Shown here: positions 23,836 through 35,900 of the stretch, one piece after another
Numbering within the stretch: position 1 is the first letter of the stretch
Layout of the letters: each line of letters opens with the position of its first letter
NCBI GenBank assembly: GCA_944739405.2
Contig: OX123190.2
Span: 63,507,805 to 63,571,804 of the forward strand
From: Euclidia mi
Lineage: Eukaryota > Arthropoda > Insecta > Lepidoptera > Erebidae
Reading direction: 5' to 3'
DNA: 64,000 bases
Program-made: the position numbers and the translations under genes
Notes under the pieces: generated by a model
What the model was told of the DNA's origin: nothing
The model's input: only the letters and a program-made list of their open reading frames with translations
Databases searched by the model: none

Positions 23836-23904
23836 TTATTTTATTTTACAACTCTTAAGACACGACCCTGAAAGACAGTTTTCGAATTCTTCAACGTTTT
23901 GGAT
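23836..23904 (-). CDS. ZNFX1-like last exon: truncation inside first zinc finger
   Basis: Acceptor 'ttctttttcag' opens 22 codons and a TAA. The residues 'IQNVEEFENCLSGSCLKSCK' occupy the position where relatives begin their first cysteine-rich finger, but the frame stops five residues later. Frame with the preceding exon (ending KEKTLD) is exact. Confidence 0.8.
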   Translation of the reverse strand: MQNVEEFENCLSGSCLKSCKIK

Positions 23905-26900
23905 CTGAAAAAGAAAGAGATTGATAATGTATTCCTTGTAAAGTAAAGTAAGTAAAGCATTTATAGTCACATCATAACAACATACAATTATTAGGTAGGT
24001 ACATTATAAATAAATATGGCGAAGTGTGGGTGTGTAATACACCTCCGCCTACCCCTACGGGGATAAAGGTGAAGTTATGTTATAATAAATAAAAGTATTT
24101 TTCTATAGAGTAGGTACATCTCAGAAGCAACAACAATCAGCAGGGATAGAAAGCTATAAGAAGCCCGGATTCATCAAAGCGAAGACGCTAGAAACTGTCA
24201 GCGTTGAGAGTCATCTGAGGGTTTTGTAAGGAGGTTGACGAGGGACGAAAAGGATAAGGGAGTCCTAGGAAAAAAGGATAACGGAGTCCTAGAAAAAACA
24301 AATAAGGGAGCCCTGGAAAAAAAAGGATATGGCAGTCCTAGGAACAAAAATGATAAAGGACTGCTGGGAAAAAAATTTAAGATATGAACGAGAAAGGGGC
24401 AACTGAACTGATGACTGGCGACAGAGAAGTATGGGAGTGAAGGAAATCCTCTGCGCCAACCCCAAATAAATAGGGATGATGATGACCTTTTCAACAGCTT
24501 AACATCATAAAGTCATGCATACTAGTGTATTTTTTTTAATAATAAACTTACATCTAATGTTTTCTCTTTATGTATATCACAGCGCAGAGTTATTTTCTTG
24601 CCGATCGCTCTCTGTTCAGTGAGTCTGTCGTTTATTTGCTTCCAAATACTACTTGCGGATTTTAGAACATCCATATTTCCGAATATGTAGAATCCTGAGA
24701 AACATGGATGATAAAATATTAAAATTTGGTAGGATATTTTTTTATAAGTGACAACACTAGGCCAGCTACGACACCAAGTCTTGCCATACAACAAAGAACA
24801 ATGGCAGAATTTGGTCTGGGTTTGTTGTGTCGTCCTTAAACTTCATATGAACAAAACAAATTGTTTTTTTTCTACGATTTTTAATATTTTCACTTTGTCT
24901 CGTTAAGGCCGGAATATTTTATGATGATAAAAAGCATTCCAATTGATTACGAACTAGCTACATACCTACTTTATTATTTGATTGTTGCCATAGACAATGG
25001 TGTGAAATGGTTGGAATGGTTTAAAATCAAAATGTCTCAAATGTCTCTCTTATTAAAATGCAGTTATTTTATCTTTAATCAACATTTTATACATACGCTA
25101 ATATTTTTGAAGCAAAACAACTTTTAAATCATATAAAAATGGAACTAAACGTCGCAGCATCGTTTTAATGTTGTATCGATTTCACATAAAATCGATTTAA
25201 AATGTGCAGCTCTGCTTTTGTCTTTGGCTGTGACAGTTGTCAGTGTCCTTCAGTTTCTGTTTAATGTCAATCTGACAAATATCATTTGATAATTCAAACG
25301 TACATTGTTCATTCATAACAAAAAATAAAACACCGATATCTTATTTTTTACAGCTTTTCCGAGTGAAAATAGAATCATTTGTGGACTCTGTTACTTACGC
25401 CGAATTTTTTATATATTTTTTATTACTGTACGCTTCAATTTCATTTGAGACATTTTGATGTATGAAGATCTGCCATTGTCCTTTACTTTGATGTTAAATT
25501 AACCTACAATGCTAACAATATTATTGTTATAGTGAAGCATTAAAAAGACAAAGCAAAATATTTATGGTTATTTTTTTATGCAAATTTATGAGAAATACCA
25601 ATAAGTCTGAATGATAAATTTAATAAATTACGACTATTACCTTCTTTAGCTCTCGATAAAGCCACACAGATCCTATTCGGTGCAGTCAAAAATCCAATCT
25701 TATTGTCTCTATTGCTTCTAACCAGAGACAATATTACTATTCTGTTCTCTTCTCCTTGGAAATTGTCTACTGCTGTTATTTTCACATCTCTTAGTAAGGG
25801 ATATTTCTTTCTCAGCTGCAAAATTCAAATATTCGTTATTGCCAGTATTAATAATTGAATTTTATTATGAATGCCATATTTATGGAGTCCATTGTTTTCT
25901 TTGATAAGAGCTAATTAGGGAGAGTGACCAATAAAAATTGGGAGCTGTTCTGAATTGACGGTTCACATACATAATAGTTATTGGTTATAGATAATTAGAC
26001 TTAAAATGCACTGTGAATAAATCCAGTTTCCCGGTGAATAAACAAAAACAAAATACAATAATTAGTGGAATGTGAATCAAAGTGTTGTCTCTTGTTGGGA
26101 TCAAACCTTTAATACCTATTCGGCGCAATGCTAAACGGCGAATGAGCCCTTAAACTACGCCAACATTGCCACATTTCACTTACATCTTTAAGCAGGGACA
26201 CTTGACCGGTATAAGTAGAAAGAATAGTGATCTCATCGGCACTGTATTTCATTTGACGCAAATAATTCGCCAGCGCAACGCACCATTTAGCTTCCACAGT
26301 GTTCCTGTGACTCCAACTGTCTTCCATGCCCTGAAACATCGGTAATGTTGTAAGTATTGCCAGACGTACTTGATATTTCGTGTTTTGTAGGTGAAGAACT
26401 GTTTCCGTTCACATTTTATATTTCGTCTGATGTTGCACCAACGACACCAATGAACGACAAAAAGTAATTTAATCAAACAATAAATAGGTGTCCAGGGCCT
26501 GTAGCCAAATGGCATTCGATTATCTATATCGCTAGTACCTAAGTGCAAAAATGTATGGAATTGACATAGGCTTTCGATATATCACATGGTCAACGAAGAA
26601 GGAATTCCTTGTGTTCGCCATGGCAAACAAGCATTAGAGAAAGTAGAAGTCAAATTATCAGAAGCGAATGCAACTTGGCTAGGCCCTTTGGTTATTTTGG
26701 AATTAGGTATCATCAACAAATTACGATGAGACTTGGCATGTTACTGTCAGAGTCAGCAGACTATGACGCACAGGTATAACACTTAATTTATGGATGAGCC
26801 CATATGGATTGGAGCGTAAGTATGTTGAAACAGATAGCATCATAATATATAACATATATTGGATTAGCGTTCTGTGGGATTATTGGCTTACTTGGAATAC

Positions 26901-29900
26901 ACTGATTGGCCAGAAGCGAATCAAACAGTGCGCCGATCGATTGAATCCAGCTGAAAAAAATGGGTTGATATTATGATATCAACCCATTTTTTATCATCAT
27001 ACTAACGGCCGGTTCACACATGTCTCCGTTTTACTGTTCCGTTTTATCGTGTACGTTTTTTTTTCGTCGATGGCGTATGTAGTTGTATGAGCGACTTCAC
27101 ACATGGCACAGTATTCTGTATACAGTAAAAAATATCGTTCCGTAAAAAAATTACATTCCGTTTTGTCATCGAATACTGGACGACGGAACAGTAAAAATAT
27201 ACGGATACGTAGAATTTTAACGGATAGATACTGTGTGCGTGGCGGTCGGTGTGTGCGGGGTGTAGGGGCGTCCATCCTTGTAGAATAGCGGCGGTATACT
27301 GCGAGTTTTCTATTCACACATCGCATCTATAGTTGATGCCACGAGAAGATAGACTTTTTGTAAACAAACATTCAGGGCTTCACAACCTTTTTTCAAACAG
27401 TTGTGTTTTAGATTTTATACTTTTTGAACAGTCTTTTTTTCAATGCCTAATTATACTACTGTGTTTTTAAATTTATATTGTTAAATTTTACTGATATAAA
27501 AATATTTGATTTTGTGTTTGAATGGTCGAATGTTCATAAATTTGCCGATTTTTTTGTCGTTAATTTACACGTAATTTATTCTGTAAATTAAGGAAAAATA
27601 GAGTACCATGTATGTAAATGATAGAGTACATAATTATAGAGTACATGTTACTCTATTATTGATATGACTTTTTTAAATCATAGGCAATAAATCATTTGCC
27701 AAGTAGCCTACCTATACTAAAATATTAAATTATTGACCAACAATGAATAATATTACAGATTACTAGCTAGTACATTGCATAAAAATTTCTAGGCATGGAG
27801 ATTTTACATTTATTGTTAATGAAATCGTCAGAATGAACTCAAACAAAATCCATTAGAAGTTACGGTAGTCTGAAAACGCAATTTCTTTTTTAGACATAAA
27901 TAATTTTCTGCGCGACTAATAGTTTGCCATCTGCTATTCTGCACCCGCTTTTCCGGCAGCGGGAAGAGCGTTGCGATCCTTTAAACTTATATTTACCTGT
28001 GCATTTATACCGTCTAGATAACTAAAAAAAATATTTTGTCCTCTGATAAATGCATGTTAAGCCCAAGAATGTAACATTTCAATGAACTAACGCCTAATGT
28101 TGATATTCTATGCGTCAGTACCTCAAAACATCAAAACATTCTGTTGACAGCGCATAATATCGATAAAAACCCGATCCATTGGCATATTAGTTTCCAATGA
28201 CACGTATCTATGTACCGTTGCGCTCAATGGATTTGACATTATTTGTTTTTGACAGAACTATCGCTAAGTCACTTAGTAGAAAATCTTTGTTTACAAAAAG
28301 TCTATGTTCTCGTGGCACGGACTATAGTAATGACGGATTCGTTGAACGTTATACGGTGCCTATGTGTGAACAGCGCATAAATTTATGACGTATCCGTTAA
28401 AAACGTACCAGTAAAACTGACTCCCATGTGTGAACGGGCTAAGACCCCATTATACTAACCTCAGAATCCTCAAAAGCGTCATGCGTATAGAAATACAAAT
28501 TATCCTTCATTCCCCTCACATCTGGGTATTCATACACAATAGGATGACAGTCCAACCTCTCATATATAGCAGGTACTATAAGTGATACGAAATTCGGTCT
28601 CATTCGCCGCTGAGTAGTGAGTGTTCTAGCGTGAATGCCGTTGCGAATCATTCGTTCGAATAGAGAGATTTCGAGGTTGTAGTCTCTAGCTAGTTTGTAG
28701 TGCGCGGCGGTTGGACGCAGTTGTTTATGGTCGCCTGAAATGAGGTGTAATTTGTTATTGTAGATGGCAAATAAATATGAGTAAATAATTTGTGAGTATG
28801 ACGCAGTGAATTATATTTGAAAACCAATTGGTAATGGTTGTACCTAATCATTGATATAGAAAAATCCAAAATGTACAGTTTCGAACTAAAGTGACGTTCA
28901 AAACCGTCCACGTTGTGAAAAACTAGTTATAGTTGTGATAATGATCATCATGCTGCCTATAGGCCTCTTCAATGGCACGCCACTGAGCCAAATTTTCGGC
29001 TTTCGTTTTTGCCAGCTACTGCGTATATCGTCACTCCACCTAGCCGGAGGACGTCTTACACTACGTTTACCGAGGCGCGATCTCCACTCTAGAACACGAC
29101 TACTCCATTAGTTCTACGACAAATGTGACCGGCCCACTGCACGGCCTCTTTAGCTTGCTAATAGGCTTGTGTCCTAAAATGTAATTAGCGATTGATTCGT
29201 ACCTTTATTAGATGTTAAACTGAAATAACTGATCTTTTCTTCAAAAATCGATCAGCAACATTACTAATTTTACGACTTTTTAAAAACCTTTTTGAATTTG
29301 ACACGAAAACGCTGTACTTAAACCATCATGGCGGTTGAGTGAAGTCTGATCTGATGCACCCACTTTTATTTTGTTATATTCGGTAGGTAGAAAGTTTGAC
29401 GTTTTAGTTATATTTACTACTAAAACGTCAGCAACATGAATTGCGGACGTACTGTTTGACGTAATGCTCTCTGATTGGTGTTCACTGTCACAAGAATAAA
29501 TACATAATTTATTCTTGTGACAGTGAACACCAATGCCGTGTGGTTGACGGCATAGAATACAAGTGTCACCACCCCCAATCTTCCCGTGGGTGTCGTAAGA
29601 GGCGACTAAGGGATAACACGATGCAAATACCATCTTTGCGTAGAGACGGAAAACTCGACATCAAACCCTATACGACTGCCTCGTTGGTCTTGCGGCATAA
29701 ATGTGTGCGTGGGATTGGGAGGTCCCGGGTTCGATTCCTGGGTCGGGCAGTGTTATTGGGTTTTTCTGTCACGAAATTCTCAGTAGCAGCACGGAGTCTG
29801 GAAATGTGCCCGGTACGGCAATAGGCTCGCCCCTTATTACGTGGGACTAAAGTAGGTATATCTGGCGAAAAGTGGGTGTAGAAATAGGTACACCTCTGCC

Positions 29901-32900
29901 AACCCCTTCGGGGATAAAAGGCGTGACGATATGTATGTATGTGTACATTATTTTTAGTTTTAGAATCCTAAAAATAACATGAATCTTACCTTTTTATAAA
30001 CTTTATTGACATCTTAAAATCATAATGTATCTATAGACACTACAATCAAATCGATTTATTCTTGGTGGACACAAGCCTATTCTTTGAGCTATGTTAATAA
30101 CCTATTGGTTTTATTCAGCAAAAAACAATCCAGCTACCAAATTCGTCACTGATTCTATGATATCTTTGCTGTGCGGCATATGACATGCCATCATCCGTAT
30201 CACTTTTAGCAATCGTTACATGACATACAACAATGAAAACTATTGAAATCTAGAATAGAGTTGGTTGGTGACTTACCAATCAGTATGAGATGTTGACAGT
30301 GATGAGTGAGGGACGATATTATATGCGCCTCCAAAACTTCTGCCGCTTCTTCTACGATTACTGTAACATAAAAATAAATATATTATGTACCTATAATATA
30401 TATTAAATGCTCACGACAAACAAAAATTTAAGCTGCACCTGAAAAGGACCATCCGTAATGTAATAGTAATAAGTAATCTAATAAGGCTATTTGACTATTC
30501 AAATATTTTTTAGATTAGATCAGGTGTCCCTAAAGGCCCATTTAGACGGAGAGAGTTTCTCGACTCGAAGATGCGATTATCGAAAGAATATAAAAAAGTT
30601 TCTTCGTCTAAACATACACACTTCTCGCTGCTTCACTTTGGCGACAATTGCCTCGCAAGGAATATTGATTGTGTCCGTGTAAACAGAATTTCAAAGCAAT
30701 AATCGTATTCGTGATTTTGTGCCAGTTGCTATCGTGGCGCAGTGATTTTTGTGTCATTTTTGAGAACAAATATACTCTCTAGTAAGCTCTAAACTCCAAT
30801 GACGAATCTCGCACTGAAAACGGTTCAAACCGATTTGTACGAATTGTACGATACACGTATGAACTTGAAAAAATGACATACGAGATCTTGTTATACAAGT
30901 CGAGCTTCTCGTAAGCCAGAATCTTCCAAAGCGCCATTTAGACAGAGATATTCTCGCACGTTTCGTACGAGAAATCGTATACCTACTACTATCAGAAGCA
31001 ATAATCGCCAAAACATTATTGTATCTAAATGTTTACATTCAGGCAAGAACTAAATTCTCGCCTACGATAATATCATACGAGATTCGCATATGACTTATCG
31101 CTAGACGATAATTACCTACTTACACAGCGAAATTATAAGATATATAATTATTTATTATTGTATCACGCAAAAACTGGAGAACATATTTTTCGAAACTTTG
31201 CAGTAATGTAGCCTGCCATGCAGAGAGTATCGGGTTGGAATCCACGGTGCGTATCACTGACTTTTCGAACTTAATTATCGCTTACCCCGTACCTCGGATA
31301 TCATGTAATATTCAGTGAAATCCGGTTAGACTAGTAAGCAGACGCTGGGTTGCAACTGGGATACCGCCAGGATGATGACCAGAGGTACACGGGAGCCTTT
31401 TCTTTCCATCAGAATTAAAAAATTCTTGCGTTGCCGTCTGACTGACAACAAGCCACAGCCAAAACAGGAAGCAGTTGCAGGAAGCTGCAATTTGGCATGT
31501 ATGTTCTTTGGGAACCATTGTGGATAAGCAGGGATTTTCCAAAATTCCCACGGGCACGTACAGAAACAGTTAAATAAAAAAATGTGCTGAAATATGTACC
31601 TAAGTATAAATGTGCTGCGGGCTTCCTCTAGTAATCTATAAATGAATAGTGTTCCGTAAGTTCCGTAATACTAATATACCGTACTTATAGGTGTCAACAG
31701 TTTCCTGAGCAGGTCGTGTCTGCGCGCGGCCACCGTGGTGGTCACGCCGAGTACCCTCACGGACCTCATCACGTCGCCGTCTATAGACGTCGCCACTTCG
31801 TTAAATTCTGTAAATAATCTATAAATACATAGAGAATGATTCTTACCTATAGGCGACAACAGTTTCCTGAGCAGGTCGTGTCTGCGCGCGGCCACCGTGG
31901 TGGTCACGCCGAGTACCCTCACGGACCTCATCACGTCGCCGTCTATAGACGTCGCCACTTCGTTAAATTCTGTAAATAATCTATAAATACATAGAGAATG
32001 ATTCTTACCTATAGGCGACAACAGTTTCCTGAGCAGGTCGTGTCTGCGCGCGGCCACCGTGGTGGTCACGCCGAGTACCCTCACGGACCTCATCACGTCG
32101 CCGTCTATAGACGTCGCCACTTCGTTAAATTCTGTAAATAATCTATAAATACATAGAGAATGATTCTTACCTATAGGCGACAACAGTTTCCTGAGCAGGT
32201 CGTGTCTGCGCGCGGCCACCGTGGTGGTCACGCCGAGTACCTCTGCCGAGAATCTCTGCAATTACGCAGAGACGTAGCCTCAATGGCTGTCTTTTACCGA
32301 TTGTATCACGGTGAGTGTTCAGAAGAACTCTTTCAACTCATTCCAACCTCTCCTTTCCTATCCCGAACAACACGTGCCGGGTTAAGGTGCCACCCTTATA
32401 CGGTAGATCAGATACCGTCACGTACGAAAAGGTTCGGTACATCTTATCTTTGCCGTACCATAAAGATGTGGAACTCACTGCCAGCTCACGTGTTTCCTTC
32501 CTCCCTTGATCCTGGGTCCTTTAAGCGGGGCGTGAAAAAGCATCTCTCAAGGCCGTCAAAGTGAGGGCCGTCATGTCACATTGCTTAACCAGCAATTGGG
32601 GATGGTGGCCTTCCCAATAGGACTTCACTGTCAGCTTACCATCAGGCAGCGTGAAGTCAATTTGACAGGTTCTTTCTAATAAAAACAAAAAAAAAAAAAT
32701 CTCACGGACCTCATCACGTCGCCGTCTATAGACGTCGCCACTTCGTTAAATTCTGTAAATAATCTATAAATACATAGAGAATGATTCTTACCTATAGGCG
32801 ACAACAGTTTCCTGAGCAGGTCGTGTCTGCGCGCGGCCACCGTGGTGGTCACGCCGAGTACCCTCACGGACCTCATCACGTCGCCGTCTATAGACGTCGC

Positions 32901-35900
32901 CACTTCGTTAAATTCTGTAAATAATCTATAAATACATAGAGAATGATTCTTACCTATAGGCGACAACAGTTTCCTGAGCAGGTCGTGTCTGCGCGCGGCC
33001 ACCGTGGTGGTCACGCCGACTACCCTCACGGACCTCATCACGTCGCCGTCTATAGACGTCGCCACTTCGTTTAGCTCTTGGTTTGCGGTGTTGTGTTGTT
33101 CCTGTAAATTGAATAAATATTTTGTTTTTTAAGGCAACTCCCGCACTAGGAATAAATTCCTGCGTCACAGGGGACTTTACAAACATTCCATCAACGGATA
33201 AAAATACCCGGACTTGAAAGAACAATTGGACTCGAACAAATTGATCACATAATCGTCATAAAGTGTTGTCTTGTATGGGAATCGAACCCACGACACTTGG
33301 CGCAGTGCTAAAGGGCGAAGCATCTGCTTAACTACTGCTACTGCGCCATACGTGCAGATACATTTTGATAGCCATGCTCAAGACTACCTTCAACAGTTGG
33401 ATTTTGCTTGTTCAGAGCTAAGCAAAAATCAATTTTTATTATTATTAAATTTATAAAACCACTAATTAAAAGAAAGAGCTTATTACATACCAGTAATTGG
33501 TTCATTTTCACCATCAACTCTCTTTTCATAGCTCCAACAGCATTGTAGTACAAACGCCATTTTTGCTCAGTGTCCAAGCTGTATAGATCCTTTACTTGCT
33601 CTAATTTGTTTTCTTCTTGTTTATTTTGTAAGGCTCTGTATTTCTGCAAAAAAACGTCTAATAAGAGAACATGTTATAATTTTGATGGATAACATAAACT
33701 GAAAATAACTGTAAATTAATGTTAAAGAAAAAAGGATATGCATAAAGGTAATATTATTATGACACATTTCTATAATTTTTGGTTAAGAGTTAATTTTTAT
33801 GCTAACTAATTATTATGCTTGCTTGCATAAAAGCATAAGCTTAACCTCATTAACAACATAGTGTATTTATGGTAAAGTATCATTGGTCTGAGTCTATGTG
33901 CAACAGTGGATGCCGGAGACAAATATGATGATGATAATGATTATAAATGATACACTCACCTTAAAACAATTAATCCTTCTCCTGACTTTATTTATCTGCT
34001 TTTCAAGCTTTTCAGTCATTTTCTCCCTCTGTGTTTGATCATCCGTCACATCATTAACATATTTAATACTGTTCAACATAGAATCAATTTCTTTCAATCC
34101 CCAAGTTTCAGAGAAGCAAGCTTCTATTTCTGTACCAGTTTCTCCTTCATCTAGTTTCTCCCAATCTTCTTCCACAACTTCTGCTTCTTCTTCAAAGTCA
34201 AATTCATCTTTTATATGACTAAACAGCCAGCTAAGAACACTGTCTTCTTTTGTACTTTTCAGCTCGTAACTTTTCTCACCAATTTTGAGGTATGGCTTCA
34301 AACTTTTGTACGAAATTATCTCTTTCTCACACTTCTCTATCTCACTCTGTACTTCCGTCATTTGCTTAAATATTGCTTCTAATTCAGATCTCTTTTTACC
34401 ATAGAGGTAAGAATATTTAGACTTTACTTTCATTCTTAAATTCTTCAATGTGTATTTTTCTAAAGCTGCGCTTTTGCTTTGGCTGCCAAGTCTAACTACA
34501 CTTTCAGTTATGCTAAGAATGCCTTCTAGGAATTGATCAAGGGCGTGATTAGTATAACAGATCACCAACATTGGCGTTCCTTCAAGGGATAAGTTCCTAA
34601 GTAAAGTGGTTGCGATTTTGACCCCTATGAATGTTTTACCAGTGCCTGGTGGGCCTTGGATGACGGCAAATTCTTTGGTGAGGGCGAATTTGTATGCCTC
34701 CATTTGGGAACTGTCAAGGCCGAAAGAACTTTCAGGCCACTGTTCTGTGTCTAACACAGGGAAGGGTATCTCTTCGTCCTTGTGAGGTAGGGTATATATT
34801 GTTTCCTCTGATAAGTAGGAAGCTGGTTGCGTTTCTGTCTGTAATATTTTAGAGTAGAGTTTATATGTCTATTATCAAAGTAATTTTGTTGGCTAGGACC
34901 TTAGATAACAATAAAACCTTGTACAAAATATTAGTAGCAAATTACAAAAAGGTATTTAAATAAAGCAGATATCTTGACAGGGCTAACTGTACTGCTACTT
35001 GATCAATGAATATATAACAAAACATTAAGGATTAGTCAAACAAAATCTGAGTAATAATTCTAATAAAGTACCTGTACATCAACAATATATTTCTTCATAG
35101 GCAAGTCATCAATCCTAGATTCTTGCAGCACTTTCAGTACTCTATGGTAAGGTTCAAAGAAAACTTCACTTTCTACCATAAGATATGACTCCAGGAATAT
35201 TGATTTGGATGTTGGATTCTGGAATGATACTGCTACCTGGAAAAGAAGGGGTTTTATAACATTAAATCTAAAATTAGCAGTGCTAATAAAATAAAATTTT
35301 GCTTAAAATGTCTGTCAATATCCTAATTTCAGAAACATAAATAAAAATGATATTAGTTTAGTACAAAATTGAAGACAATTAGCTAGTTTGTTGGGTGACC
35401 GTTTGTTGTAGCATTTACATGTAGGCAAACAAAATAGATTTTAGGAAGGCCATAATAATAATAATTAAGGTTTTAAATAAATTTAAATAATTTTACATCT
35501 GTTTGGAAGATTATAGAATATTAAGAAGTGCCAGCAGGTATGCTCACACATTTTAATTTAACTATCTTGCCAAATTTCAGCTTTTCGCCCAATGGTTTTA
35601 GCTGTGTCTTGTCTGTCAGTTAGCCAGTATGCAAGAATATTATATATAAATAGATTTCAAATTTTAATATTAGATACAGTTTAGGTAATACTTACATATC
35701 CTTCACTCAACAAACTGATATTAGAATCTAACACTGTCGCACATAGAATTGTCACAAAGTTATCACATGTGAAGAGCAATAGAGATCCAAACATGAGTTG
35801 TTTGTTGTATGCATATCTTTTAGTATCAATAACTCCTTGGTTGATCCGTTCTTTATATGCAATGTCTACGAGATGGCCAACCTTGTTGTTGCTTACGTAG

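Larger units (their letters stand above)
29159..30076 (+). mobile_element. MITE family 'taggcttgtgtcc', copy B, with SINE inside
   Basis: Begins 'aataggcttgtgtcc' and ends 'ggacacaagcctat', matching copy A at 6735-7250 base for base over long blocks. A SINE (29535-29946) and a 28-bp snap-back duplication (29474-29534) were added at an internal 'tacat'. Intronic. Confidence 0.88.

Noticed and set aside
24198..24494. 98-codon minus-strand frame with repeated PLSF motifs
   Set aside because: It is produced by the purine-rich tandem repeat; composition is low-complexity and no relative is expected.
26587..26730. Short plus-strand open stretch starting MVNEEGIPCVRHGK, with a transporter-like stretch further on
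   Set aside because: Too short, broken, and similarity to solute-carrier ends is too vague to call.
29675..29753. Possible functional tRNA gene
   Set aside because: Acceptor-like stem and B box are present, but the A box is imperfect, the middle does not fold as an anticodon arm, and it lies inside a repeated element.
30520..31020. Possible MITE with 'ccatttagac' words
   Set aside because: The shared words are in direct, not inverted, orientation and no ends or duplication could be fixed.
32160..32261. N-terminal part of a 134-codon plus-strand frame
   Set aside because: It reads the antisense of the exon array into the inserted LINE; only 32240-32564 is real LINE coding.
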